DNA of 64,000 nt from Candidatus Bathyarchaeia archaeon. Its GTDB lineage: Archaea; Thermoproteota; Bathyarchaeia; Bathyarchaeales; Bathycorpusculaceae. Under the pieces are notes generated by a model. It ran no database searches. It was not told where the DNA came from and was given only the letters and a program-made list of their open reading frames with translations. Made by a program: the position numbers and the translations under genes. Where the stretch lies: positions 569,365 to 633,364 of the forward strand of contig CP166960.1 in the NCBI GenBank assembly GCA_041447175.1. Direction: 5' to 3'. Of the stretch, positions 43,582-52,081 are shown in pieces. How positions within the stretch are numbered: position 1 is the first letter of the stretch; each line of letters begins with the position of its first letter.

Positions 43582-44846
43582 TTTGTTTGGAAGGTTTCTC
43601 GAGCTTTTGCCATGACTATTTCTGAAATTTCCCTTAAGGGCGTGTTGGTGGCGTTTGCTATCCGCTTGATGTCCTCGTACTCGGGTTTAACATGAAATGC
43701 TCTGCCCTGGCTGTCTTTTGTGACTTTCACGTTCACTCGCTCCTGCATCCCCTTCAGAAACATATCCATCTGATGCACTTCACGATTTAGGATGTGCCGC
43801 TCACAAAACGTAACCCTCACCCCCAAGGTGCCCGTTTCCGCCATCAACACGCGTGATAGGCGTCCGCTGTCTTTTTTGTCGGCAATCACTTTGAGGATTT
43901 GCCCGGGACGGTTCTTTTTGGTGAACATGGGTGTTATGCTTACGTCTTTGGCGCCTTCCCCCAGAAGCTTCTCCAACGTGTAGCCTAAGGTTTCTCCTGT
44001 CACGTCGTCAACATTGGTTTCTAAAACGGCGATTTCGTCTTTCAAAAGGTCTTCCTCAAACGCTTCGCCAACCGTTATCCGTAGAACATTAGCCATTTCG
44101 GGGAACTCTTTGGTTCCTGCGCCGTAACCTACCTTTAAAGGAGTCATGGCGGGGTAGAAGCGGCTAACCTCATCCACCACGTTCACTAAGATTGCGGCTC
44201 CTGTGGGCGTAGCCAATTCTGACTCTATGGGTCCGCCTTTGAGGGGAAATCCGTTTGACTGGAGGATAGCTAACGCGGCTGGGGCAGGGGAAGGGACGAT
44301 GCCGTGAGAGAACCTGTTTGTGCCGCCTCCAACGGCTACGGGTGTGCAGTAAATTTTTGCGTCAAACAATCCAAGGTCATCCATTGCAACTGCCGAACCG
44401 ACAATTTCTGCGGGCGTGTCCACCAAGCCGATTTCGTGCAGGTGTGTTTCCGCCGCGAAAGTGAGCCCGTGGATGCTTGCTTCGGTGTTGACCAATGTGC
44501 GGATTGTTTTGGAGGCGAATTGGTTTGCTTTCTTCGACAAGCAAAGGTTTGCCGCGCTTTTTTCCACGATGTCGATGAGGTTTTGCCCGTTTGATTTTGG
44601 GGTGACTTTAGCGGTGGTGTCGATTTGTGTGGCTTTGAATCCCCGACGCATAACCTTTTTTGCTTCCACTTGGATGCCTTCATAGCCGTAAGCGGGGTTT
44701 TCGAGGGTTTTTATGGCGGAAACAACTTTGCCTGTGTCTGCTCCAAGGTCAACTAAGGTTCCTAAAAACATGTCCCCTGCGACGCCTGCCGTTTGGCAGT
44801 CAATAACAACCACTTTGTTAGAGTTGACTTTTTGGTTGACACACAT
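43578..44846 (-). CDS. larC: LarC, nickel insertion into the pincer cofactor
   Basis: A 422-residue LarC (DUF111). Signature segments: DCQTAGVAGDMFLGTLVDLGAD, HLHEIGLVDTPAEIVGSAVA, GTNRFSHGIVPSPAPAAL, ATPTGAAILVN and ETNVDDVTGETLGYTLEKLL, then RPGQILKVIADK and GVRVTFCERHILNRE. LarC is a CTP-dependent nickel chelatase that completes the pyridinium nickel-pincer nucleotide. In some bacteria larC is split by a programmed frameshift; here it is one continuous frame. Divergent from larB. Confidence 0.93.
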   Translation of the reverse strand: MCVNQKVNSNKVVVIDCQTAGVAGDMFLGTLVDLGADTGKVVSAIKTLENPAYGYEGIQVEAKKVMRRGFKATQIDTTAKVTPKSNGQNLIDIVEKSAANLCLSKKANQFASKTIRTLVNTEASIHGLTFAAETHLHEIGLVDTPAEIVGSAVAMDDLGLFDAKIYCTPVAVGGGTNRFSHGIVPSPAPAALAILQSNGFPLKGGPIESELATPTGAAILVNVVDEVSRFYPAMTPLKVGYGAGTKEFPEMANVLRITVGEAFEEDLLKDEIAVLETNVDDVTGETLGYTLEKLLGEGAKDVSITPMFTKKNRPGQILKVIADKKDSGRLSRVLMAETGTLGVRVTFCERHILNREVHQMDMFLKGMQERVNVKVTKDSQGRAFHVKPEYEDIKRIANATNTPLREISEIVMAKARETFQTK

Positions 44847-44918
44847 GGAGTTTCCTCTTCAGAAGGTAACCATATAAATAATATATGACTTGTGTGTCTG
44901 AAAAAGTGTCCGTTGCGT
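44847..44918. promoter_or_regulatory. Compact divergent larC/larB promoter
   Basis: Only 72 bases separate the two starts. CATATAAATAATATATG at about 44870-44886 holds symmetrical TATA-like sequence usable on both strands, so larB and larCE are probably co-regulated. No larger operator is obvious. Confidence 0.45.
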
Positions 44919-45719
44919 ATGCTTATGTTGACTCTAAAAGAAGTGCTTGAGAAGGTCGAGAAAAATGAACTCTCCGTTGATGAAGCGGAGCGGTTGCTGC
45001 GTTTTCTTGCCATCCACGAAGTTGGGACATTGGCAAAAATTGATGCCAACAGGGAATTGCGTAACGGGATGCCTGAAATCATCCTCGGAGAAGGAAAAAC
45101 CACCATCGACATCCAAAAAATCGCTTTAAAAATGCTCAATCAATCGGGCAGGGCAATCGTTAGTCGTTGTTCCCCCGAGCAAATACAGGCATTACGCCAA
45201 GCTGCCCCCCAAGAGGCGAACTTGCAGGTCTGTGAAAAACCCCGAATGGTCATCCTTAAAGCGAAAGATTTCGCGGTCAAAAAAACTGGCGGAAAAATCG
45301 GCATCATAACGGCAGGAACCTCCGACATAGCCGTAGCGGAAGAAGCCAAAATCATCGCTGAAGAAATGGGAGGCGAAGTCTTCACCATTTACGATGTGGG
45401 TGTGGCTGGTATCCACAGGTTGCTTGAGCCGCTTAGGGATTTGATGCTTAAAGATGTGGATTGTATTGTGGTCGTTGCAGGTAGAGAGGGTGCTTTAGCT
45501 TCGGTGGTTGCAGGTTTGGTCGATGTGCCTGTGATTGCAGTTCCAACCTCCAACAGCTATGGGTTTGGCGAGAAAGGCGTCAGCACCTTGATGGCTATGC
45601 TTCAGTCTTGCTCTCTGGGCTTAGCTGTCGTTAACATTGATGCGGGTGTGTCTGCGGGTGCTGTGGCTATGTTAATTGCTAATCGGGCAGCTAAATTCCG
45701 AAAATCCTCTGAACCCTGA
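44919..45719 (+). CDS. larB: LarB, first enzyme of nickel-pincer cofactor synthesis
   Basis: A 266-residue LarB, which carboxylates and hydrolyses nicotinic acid adenine dinucleotide to the biscarboxylated pyridinium mononucleotide. The N-terminal region contains RNGMPEIILGEGKT and SRCSPEQI. The C-terminal PurE-like domain has IGIITAGTSDIAVAEEAKI, DVGVAGIHRLLEPLR, CIVVVAGREGALASVVAGLV and GYGFGEKG-like PTSNSYGFGEKGVST. Starts at 44919 and 44925 are both ATG. No larA homologue lies in the window. Confidence 0.93.
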   Translation: MLMLTLKEVLEKVEKNELSVDEAERLLRFLAIHEVGTLAKIDANRELRNGMPEIILGEGKTTIDIQKIALKMLNQSGRAIVSRCSPEQIQALRQAAPQEANLQVCEKPRMVILKAKDFAVKKTGGKIGIITAGTSDIAVAEEAKIIAEEMGGEVFTIYDVGVAGIHRLLEPLRDLMLKDVDCIVVVAGREGALASVVAGLVDVPVIAVPTSNSYGFGEKGVSTLMAMLQSCSLGLAVVNIDAGVSAGAVAMLIANRAAKFRKSSEP

Positions 45720-45791
45720 TTTTGGAAAGATAAAAGGTAAAAACAGGTTGAATTGAAGAAAGAAAGCATAAAAAATTATGCTTTATTGGTT

Positions 45792-46337
45792 TTAGTATCT
45801 GCGGTCTCTGTAGCCGCCGCCACCACCACGTCGGTCACGTCCACCGTAACCTCCGCCGCCGCGTCGGTCGCCTCCATAGCCGCCACCGCCGCCGAAACCT
45901 CTACCTCCGCCGCTTCTGCCTCGGTAAGGTCTACGTTCTTGTTCGTATGTTTTGCTGGACACGTTGTTTTCCGTGTTCACTTCTGCGGTGATGGGTTCGG
46001 GTGCGTTTTCGAGTTGACCATATTTGCCTATGTTTAGGCGCATGTTGCCCTTGAAGAGTGTAACGTAACCGTTTTCAACGCGGATGGTTTCTTCCTCGTT
46101 GACTTTGGTGATGTTGTCGTCCCATAGGGTAAGGTAAATTACGCCTGTTTCGTCTCCAACTAATGCATCGCAGACTCTGTGAGCAGAGCCATCTCTGCCT
46201 ATTGGAATGTCACGTATTTCACTTTTGGAAACAACTTTGGCTGTGACGTTTACCGCCTTTGATTGTGGGGTCAGTTCGCCGACTTTGGCTTCAACTGGTT
46301 GTGGTCGCTTGTTTTCGAAAAATCCTTCTACTGCCAA
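45792..46337 (-). CDS. OB-fold single-stranded nucleic-acid-binding protein with RGG tail
   Basis: A 181-residue protein. Residues ~15-110 form an RPA/SOSS-B-like OB fold: KVGELTPQSKAVNVTAKVVSKS, CDALVGDETGVIYLTLWDDNI and NGYVTLFKGNMRLNIGKYG. The last ~45 residues are Gly/Arg/Tyr-rich (GGGRGF, GGYGGDRR, GGRDRR repeats), resembling eukaryotic RGG/RG RNA-binding tails. It likely binds ssDNA or RNA and could self-associate through the tail. The gene is monocistronic and convergent with larB. Confidence 0.82.
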   Translation of the reverse strand: MAVEGFFENKRPQPVEAKVGELTPQSKAVNVTAKVVSKSEIRDIPIGRDGSAHRVCDALVGDETGVIYLTLWDDNITKVNEEETIRVENGYVTLFKGNMRLNIGKYGQLENAPEPITAEVNTENNVSSKTYEQERRPYRGRSGGGRGFGGGGGYGGDRRGGGGYGGRDRRGGGGGYRDRRY

Positions 46338-46569
46338 TCTGATTCAACACCTTGTAGTTTGTAGGACAGACAAAAGTAGCTTGGCGGCTATTCTTAAGGT
46401 TTGCGGTAAAACGGTGCCTACAACGAAAAAACTCTTCTGAATAGCGGACAAATATGTATAATGTGACGTTCACCACGTGTAATCTTTGAATCAGCATTGC
46501 ATTGAACGGGTAGAATTAAGAACGGTGCCAAGCCGTTTTGCCTATTAATGAGGACTGCCTAAAAGAGTT

Positions 46570-47382
46570 ATGGCAAAAAAACCCTTCGCTACTTCCCTTT
46601 TGCTTGTCGCCCTGATTCTCCTACTTTGCATAAGCCTCATCATGGTTTCCCTAAACCAAGGCAACCCAAACGACACTTCAGCATCGAAAACTTTGGACTA
46701 CTCCATCCTCAACACTTATCCCCATGACCACAACGCCTTTACCGAAGGACTAATCTACAGCGATGGGTTTTTGTATGAAAGCACGGGTTTAAACGGCTTC
46801 TCCACGCTGCGACAAGTTGACCTACAGTCGGGGGAGATTCAGCGAAACATTTCGCTCCCTGACCAGTTTTTCGGCGAAGGGCTTACAATCGTGGATGAAA
46901 ACCTAATCCAACTTACCTACCGCTCGCACATGGGTTTTGTTTACGATAAGACCTCTTTTGCTTTGCTGCGAAATTTCACTTATCCAACGCAGGGTTGGGG
47001 GCTCACCTATGACGGTACATTTTTAATAATGAGCGACGGGTCCAGCACCCTCCATTTTCTTAACTCAACAACGTTTGAAGAAGTCGCGCAGGTTCATGTC
47101 CAAGACGGGAACACCGCCATTTCCAAACTTAATGAGCTTGAATACGTTAATGGCGAAGTGTATGCAAACATTTTTGAGCAGTCCACAATCGCCGTAATCA
47201 ACCCCGAAACGGGTCAAGTTAAAGCTTGGATAGATTTGACGGAGCTACAGAAAGCTAACCGCTCAAAAGGGGAAGACGTATTAAACGGCATCGCCTACGA
47301 CGCGGCAAATGACCGGTTGTTTGTTACTGGCAAATTTTGGTCGCGACTTTACGAAGTTAAGCTGGTTTGGGAAAATAACTGA
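46570..47382 (+). CDS. Glutaminyl-peptide cyclotransferase (plant-type beta-propeller)
   Basis: A 270-residue protein with an N-terminal signal anchor (SLLLVALILLLCISLIMV) and the plant/bacterial-type glutamine cyclotransferase domain (PF05096): YPHDHNAFTEGLIYSDGFLYESTG, FGEGLTIVDENLIQLTY, TYPTQGWGLTYDGTFLIMSDG, LNELEYVNGEVYANIFE and DVLNGIAYDAANDRLFVTGKFW. It converts N-terminal Gln of exported proteins to pyroglutamate outside the cell. Complete and well conserved. Confidence 0.92.
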   Translation: MAKKPFATSLLLVALILLLCISLIMVSLNQGNPNDTSASKTLDYSILNTYPHDHNAFTEGLIYSDGFLYESTGLNGFSTLRQVDLQSGEIQRNISLPDQFFGEGLTIVDENLIQLTYRSHMGFVYDKTSFALLRNFTYPTQGWGLTYDGTFLIMSDGSSTLHFLNSTTFEEVAQVHVQDGNTAISKLNELEYVNGEVYANIFEQSTIAVINPETGQVKAWIDLTELQKANRSKGEDVLNGIAYDAANDRLFVTGKFWSRLYEVKLVWENN

Positions 47383-47827
47383 TTTTCCTGTTTCGCTGGC
47401 GATTTGGTGATTGCGGTTTAGGCTGGTTCTGATTCAAACACCTACCTGTACATTTGAGGTGCTTTCCTGCCACAAAATCTGTGGACAAACATCTTAAGAA
47501 ACCCACTAAGAATTGGCTGGTTTAGCTTTGGAAATCTGCATGGAACACAACGGTATCGCCTGCAGCATCAAAGTCAATTGAAAAATTCGTTTTGGTTCTT
47601 GGCGATTAATTTCAATGTGTGTTTGCCTTTTTGGGCTGCTTTGTGTGTTCCTCATTTGTTTTCTTTTTTGTTCTTGATTTCAATTTTTCAGAATCGATGA
47701 CGCGATAACCAAAAACGCTATTACCAATAGATGTGTAATATTATGCAGCGTCACCTTCTAGGAGAGGTGGAAACTGTACAAGTTCGGCTGCCTAGCTGGC
47801 TTACATTTTGTTTCTCGAAAACTTATC
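47383..47827. other. Intergenic region without a recognised gene
   Basis: About 445 bases. T-rich stretches around 47625-47690 could hold a terminator. A short hairpin CACCT/AGGTG lies at about 47752-47769, before the next gene. The AT-rich TGTAATATTATG near 47736 is a possible TATA box for the kinase gene. No convincing ORF. Confidence 0.45.
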
Positions 47828-49792
47828 ATGCAGAGCAAGGAGACTCTGCAGAAGAGAGGTAAATCTGTTTCCCGTAAAAGAAGGTCTTCTGCCGTTTTTC
47901 CCTACCGAACCCTAAATAGTCCTGATACTTTGCTTGATGTTTTGGAGGGAACCAAAGATAGCGTAATGGCTCTGGACCATAAATGGGCAATCATCTATGT
48001 TAACACTCATCAAGCAAAAGCTATGGGTTACAAGCCCTCTGACATGATTGGCAAAAACCTTTGGCGGCTTTTACCTGTTCTTCTCGGAACTGAAGTTGAG
48101 AAATGCTTTCGTGAAGTGATGGTGAAACGTGAACCTGTCCACTTTGAATTGGAGGGCTTCTATAAAACGGGGTTTTTTGAACTCAACATATCCCCAATAA
48201 ACCGTGGAATAGTGGTCTACACTCGTGACATGACTGAAAGCAAAAAAATTGAAGCGGCTATGCGTCAAAGTGAGGAGCGGTTTGCTAAGACTTTTCATTT
48301 TAGTCCTGCGGCGTTGTTTATTTCTCGGCTTGTGGATGGTTTTTTGATTGATGTTAACGATAGTTTTCTTAAAATTATGGGTTTCAAATATGATGAAGTT
48401 GTCGGACACTCCGCTTTTGACCTTAATGTTTACCCTGACTCAGAGACCCGTAGGGAAGCAGTTCGTATTTTACACTCAAAGCAAAGTCTACACGACTTTG
48501 AGATAACGGTGCGAACGAAAACTGGGCAGCCAATCACGGTTCTTGCTTCAATTGACAAAATTGACCTTGATGGGCAAGAATACGTCTTGGGCGCCTTCAT
48601 CGACATAACTACTCGTCAAAAAGCTGAAGAAGCCCTGCGTCAAAGTGAGGAGCGGTTAAGGATGGCGCAACGTATGGCGCGGATGGGCAGTTGGGAATTT
48701 CTTGCAAAAGAGAACAAGGCGTTTTGGTCGGCTGAATTGTTTCGAATTTTCAATTTACCCATTTCAACTTATGGCCCAACAATTGAAGAATATCGAAAAT
48801 TTATCTACCCCGAAGACCGCGAATCCATGACAAAAATCATTCGCGCTTTCTACTCACAAAACCGCCACGTTAATGACACTATCAATTTTGATTATCGTGT
48901 TGTTTTGGGTAACGGTTTAGTGCGTGTTTTGCATACGGAGCGCCTGATTAAAGAGGTTGACGAAAATGGGACGCCGACCCTAATATTGGGTATTGAACAG
49001 GATATAACTTCGCGGAAAAGAATTGAGCTTCAACTTGAGCAGTACAGTAAACATTTGGAGCAGCTTGTTGAGGAACGCACAAAACAGCTTAAGGATGCCG
49101 AGCGTCTGGCGACTATAGGCGCAACAGCTGGTATGGTTGGGCATGATATTCGGAATCCGTTACAGGCAATAATTAACGAGTTATATCTCACAAGAGCTGC
49201 CATCGCGAGTTCCGTGGATGTGCCAAGTAAACCCGCGGCGTTAGAGAGTGTAGGTTTTATTCAAGAACAGGTTGATTACATAAACAAAATTGTTTCTGAC
49301 CTTCAGGATTACGCTCGACCCATTAAGCCCGTGATAAGTGAAGTTGCAGTGGAGGCTTTGCTTGCGGATTCATTGTCAACCCTTGCTGTGCCCGACGATG
49401 TTGAAGTGGTGATGTGTATCGGAAAATCTTCCTTGAAAATTGAAACGGACCCCATGCTTTTAAAACGTATTATTGTGAACTTGGCTACAAATGCGGTTCA
49501 GGCGATGCCTAACGGGGGAAAGTTGACGGTGAGTGCGAACATTGATGAGCGGAGGCAAAAAGTCGTTTTAAGTGTTGAGGATACCGGTGTGGGTATTCCG
49601 CTGGAGGCGCAGGGGAAGCTTTTCACGCCGCTTTTCACCACCAAATCTAAGGGTCAAGGCTTTGGTTTAGCGGTCGTGAAGCGTTTGACCGATGCTCTTT
49701 GTGGAGAAATTCGTTTTGAAACCCTTGAAGGAAAAGGTACAAAGTTTACTGTCGAGTTTCCTGCAACGCAGTCTCTATTTTTCGAAAATTGA
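47828..49792 (+). CDS. Triple-PAS soluble histidine kinase
   Basis: A 654-residue cytosolic sensor kinase. Three PAS domains occupy ~35-145, ~150-270 and ~275-410 (each linked by the repeat RQSEERL-type PAC/PAS boundary), then a coiled coil and a kinase core with His in GMVGHDIRNPL (about 439), LATNAVQAMP (N box), EDTGVGIP, TPLFTTKSKGQGFGLAVVK and GKGTKFTVEFP. The core is very like that of the MEDS kinase at 26551, indicating recent paralogues with swapped sensors. No membrane segment, so the signal is internal, perhaps redox or a ligand. Confidence 0.9.
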   Translation: MQSKETLQKRGKSVSRKRRSSAVFPYRTLNSPDTLLDVLEGTKDSVMALDHKWAIIYVNTHQAKAMGYKPSDMIGKNLWRLLPVLLGTEVEKCFREVMVKREPVHFELEGFYKTGFFELNISPINRGIVVYTRDMTESKKIEAAMRQSEERFAKTFHFSPAALFISRLVDGFLIDVNDSFLKIMGFKYDEVVGHSAFDLNVYPDSETRREAVRILHSKQSLHDFEITVRTKTGQPITVLASIDKIDLDGQEYVLGAFIDITTRQKAEEALRQSEERLRMAQRMARMGSWEFLAKENKAFWSAELFRIFNLPISTYGPTIEEYRKFIYPEDRESMTKIIRAFYSQNRHVNDTINFDYRVVLGNGLVRVLHTERLIKEVDENGTPTLILGIEQDITSRKRIELQLEQYSKHLEQLVEERTKQLKDAERLATIGATAGMVGHDIRNPLQAIINELYLTRAAIASSVDVPSKPAALESVGFIQEQVDYINKIVSDLQDYARPIKPVISEVAVEALLADSLSTLAVPDDVEVVMCIGKSSLKIETDPMLLKRIIVNLATNAVQAMPNGGKLTVSANIDERRQKVVLSVEDTGVGIPLEAQGKLFTPLFTTKSKGQGFGLAVVKRLTDALCGEIRFETLEGKGTKFTVEFPATQSLFFEN

Positions 49793-49966
49793 TGACCGTT
49801 TGCTGCATGTGGCGCGTTCTATCTTCTTTTTTGTTTTGTTGTGAAACATATTTGCAGTATTGAAGTTGAAATCATAACTTATATTAGATGTTACCTGATG
49901 AGTGTGGATGTATGTGCAGTGTTCACGGTAAATATTGCGCAAACAACTAATTCGGCGTGATAGGCA

Positions 49967-51115
49967 ATGGTGGGAGTTCCTGTTGACTTAAACGACAAAA
50001 TTCGTGTCTTACATGTGGATGACGACCCCTTCATCCTGGAGGTTTCAAAACAAATCCTTGAATACGAAGGCAATTTTCAAGTTGAAACTGCTTCCTCAGT
50101 TGACCAAGCCTTAAAAAAACTGAACTCTCAATCTTTTGACGCAATAGTTTCCGACTACGAAATGCCCCAAAAAACTGGGCTTCAATTTCTCGAGCAAATT
50201 CGCGCCCAAAAAAACGAAATAGCTTTTGTGATGTTCACGGGACGCGGGCGTGAAGAGGTTGCTGTGAAGGCGTTAAATTTAGGGGCTGACCGTTACATCA
50301 ACAAAAACGGCGACCCGGAGGCGGTTTACTGTGAACTACGTTACGCGATAACTAAAATTGTGGAGCGTAAAAAAGCAAGGCGCATGCTAATCAATGACGC
50401 CAAGAAAATCAATGAGCTTAACGAAAAACTGCGTGTTGTGGGGAGCTTATCCCGGCATGATGTCCGCAATAAACTTGCTTTCTTAAATGGGCATGTGTTT
50501 CTGCTAAAGAACAAACTCAAACAAGACCCTGAAGCCAATAAGCATCTGTGTGCCATTGAACTTGCTTCAAAACAGATTGTAGAGTTACTCGAGTTTGCGC
50601 ATCTTTACGAACGGCTAGGCGTTGAAGAGTTAACGTATTTGGATGCCGAGAAATGTGCCGACGCTGCTTGGGTCCTTTTTTCGGACCTGAAAGGGGTGTA
50701 TTTAAAAAATGAGTTGCAGGGGTTAGTTGTTTTGGCGGATTCTTTGCTTAGGCAACTGTTTTACAATTTGATTGACAACACCATTAAGCATGGGGGTAAA
50801 GCCACACAGATACGCCTTCGATATGAGGATGATGGTTCAGTGGTGCGGTTGTTTTACGAGGATGACGGCGTAGGGATTTCAGAGGATTTGAAGGGGCGTT
50901 TGTTTGAAGAGAAAAGTATCCGAGAGCTTAATCATGGGTTGTATATGGTGCGTAGGCTTTGTGACGCGTACGGTTGGACAGTTAATGAAACAGGTGTTTC
51001 TGGTCGGGGCGTGCAGTTTGTGGTTTGCCTACCGCGGGGTTTAGTGAAGTGTGTTTGTAGTTCGCCTGAGGTGCTGCCTGTTTCTTCATGTTCTCCTGAT
51101 GCGGTTATGTTTTAA
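49967..51115 (+). CDS. Receiver-histidine kinase hybrid
   Basis: A 382-residue protein with reversed hybrid order: a receiver domain first (VLHVDDDPFILEV; phospho-acceptor Asp in IVSDYEMP, about 63; VMFTGRG; INKNGD), then a kinase core with His in GSLSRHDVRNKLAFL (about 164), NLIDNTIKHGG (N box), YEDDGVGIS (G1) and a divergent end GRGVQFVVCLP. It may take phosphate from the triple-PAS kinase upstream (175 bases away) and relay it. A C-terminal Cys/Ser-rich tail of 20 residues is unusual. Confidence 0.88.
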   Translation: MVGVPVDLNDKIRVLHVDDDPFILEVSKQILEYEGNFQVETASSVDQALKKLNSQSFDAIVSDYEMPQKTGLQFLEQIRAQKNEIAFVMFTGRGREEVAVKALNLGADRYINKNGDPEAVYCELRYAITKIVERKKARRMLINDAKKINELNEKLRVVGSLSRHDVRNKLAFLNGHVFLLKNKLKQDPEANKHLCAIELASKQIVELLEFAHLYERLGVEELTYLDAEKCADAAWVLFSDLKGVYLKNELQGLVVLADSLLRQLFYNLIDNTIKHGGKATQIRLRYEDDGSVVRLFYEDDGVGISEDLKGRLFEEKSIRELNHGLYMVRRLCDAYGWTVNETGVSGRGVQFVVCLPRGLVKCVCSSPEVLPVSSCSPDAVMF

Positions 51116-51185
51116 CGTGGGGAAACGTCGTGTGTTTTGTACGAGGCGTGTTTTGTTGGTGTTTTTGGCAAAAGTTGCTGTGTTC

Positions 51186-51278
51186 ATGTAAAATTGCGTG
51201 GTTTATGTAAAAACTGTGTTCTGCTTCATTTTATCCTCGGAGCCAGTTACCTCACGCGGCAGCCATTTATGTAAAAAA
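51186..51278 (+). repeat. Three ATGTAAAA direct repeats
   Basis: ATGTAAAA recurs at 51186-51193, 51205-51213 and 51269-51278, with growing A-runs, in the non-coding stretch before the structured RNA. Possible regulator sites for the RNA promoter; could be chance in AT-rich DNA. Confidence 0.3.
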
Positions 51279-51334
51279 CAGACCATAACACAAAAAAACA
51301 CCCCTTTGATTGACGAATTTTTGTTCAATACAAG

Positions 51335-51340
51335 TTAAAT
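51335..51340 (+). promoter_or_regulatory. TATA box for the structured RNA
   Basis: TTAAAT at 51335-51340 lies 24-29 bases before 51364, the first paired base of the RNA, which is the normal archaeal TATA-to-start distance. Its match to consensus is moderate. Confidence 0.4.
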
Positions 51341-51363
51341 CCAAGTATGACCATATGTATATT

Positions 51364-51589
51364 TGCAGGTCAAGGAGCACGCTTTAACTGCGATGCATTG
51401 AAGCAAAGAGCGCATCGGTTCAAACAGCGAAAAACCGATACGCGACCAAGACTGTGCTTCAATGGGCTGGACAAGCTATGTTGCATTGAGACAATGAGCG
51501 TCATGACCAAAACGGTGAAAGGTCATGTTGCGACAAAAACAATGCCTCAGTGGACCGCGAACATAACTAAGGCTTAGGCTTGGCCTGCA
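51364..51589 (+). ncRNA. Structured RNA of unknown class with two tandem copies of one fold
   Basis: A closing helix pairs 51364-51374 with 51579-51589 (11 bp, one G-U). Inside are two copies of the same domain. Copy A (51396-51464): 10-bp outer stem, 4 x 11 internal loop (AAGA / GACCAAGACTG), GCG/CGC, a 1x1 mismatch, a 7-bp stem and a 12-base loop CAAACAGCGAAA. Copy B (51484-51552): CATTGAGACA/TGCCTCAGTG outer stem, ATGA / GACAAAAACAA, GCG/TGC, a mismatch, a 7-bp stem and loop AAAACGGTGAAA. Loops match at 9 of 12 bases while six of the seven pairs in the apical stem differ by compensatory changes. A TATA box precedes it and T-tracts follow. It lacks the RNase P CR-I and SRP helix-8 motifs. 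Class and role unknown. Confidence 0.75.
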
Positions 51590-51619
51590 CTACTTCTTCA
51601 AGCATCATTTGGCTCTGTA

Positions 51620-51633
51620 TTTTTGATTTTTTT
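51620..51633 (+). terminator. T-tract terminator after the structured RNA
   Basis: TTTTT (51620-51624) and TTTTTTT (51627-51633) follow 30 bases after the closing helix. U-rich tracts terminate archaeal transcription, which supports an RNA gene independent of the Elf1-like gene at 51755. Confidence 0.55.
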
Positions 51634-51754
51634 CCTTTCTGTTGCTGAGGCTTCTTTGGGCGTCAGAAGTGTTGTTTGCTGGAGAAGAGTATATCTCTAA
51701 GCTGTCGCCAACTAATACACTGCAAATGTGCATGTAGTTGTATAGGTTACCAGT

Positions 51755-52081
51755 ATGTGCCCAGTGAACAAGTCTTACCGAACTCCCCACAACCGCATTA
51801 AAATCCTCGTTAAAGAAGCCAAGCAAATGGTTAACGGACCATATTACTGTCCCCAATGCAAAAAAGAACTCCTGCAAATCTTAGCTGACCCAAACAAAAA
51901 AGAAGTTTTCGCCGTTTGTAAATGTGGCATCGAAGAAAAAATGACGTACGCCCCAGTTTTCCAACCCATAGATTACTACAGCAAATTCATGGACCTCTAC
52001 AAGAAACGTCTCTTCATGCTAAGACAGCAACAGTACAAGGACCAACAAGCTCAACAAGCCAACAAGACCAAAACGCCCTAG
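51755..52081 (+). CDS. Elf1-like transcription elongation factor zinc ribbon
   Basis: A 108-residue protein with a basic N-terminus (RTPHNRIKILVKEAKQ), a CxxC...CxC zinc ribbon (YYCPQCKKELLQI; AVCKCGIEEKM) and then PVFQPIDYYSKFMDLYKK, which matches the Elf1 signature of a Cys pair followed by an acidic/aromatic L-x-E-P-I-D-V-Y-x-x-W/F-I-D helix. Elf1 binds RNA polymerase near the downstream DNA channel and occurs in TACK archaea. The tail is Gln/Lys-rich. The assignment rests on motif order. It overlaps the convergent DUF429 gene by 4 bases. Confidence 0.75.
   Translation: MCPVNKSYRTPHNRIKILVKEAKQMVNGPYYCPQCKKELLQILADPNKKEVFAVCKCGIEEKMTYAPVFQPIDYYSKFMDLYKKRLFMLRQQQYKDQQAQQANKTKTP

Noticed and set aside
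45792-46000. Ala/Ser/Val-rich plus-strand frame opposite the RGG tail
   Set aside because: Repetitive antisense of Gly/Arg codons, not a gene.
51347-51577. 76-residue open frame over the structured RNA
   Set aside because: Cys/Lys/Arg-rich with no recognisable family; the bases are explained by conserved stems and loops of the RNA.
51364-51589. Assignment of the RNA as RNase P or SRP RNA
   Set aside because: ACATAACTAAGGCTTA near the 3' end looks like RNase P CR-V, but no GGAAGTCC-type CR-I partner exists; the SRP helix-8 motif is also absent.
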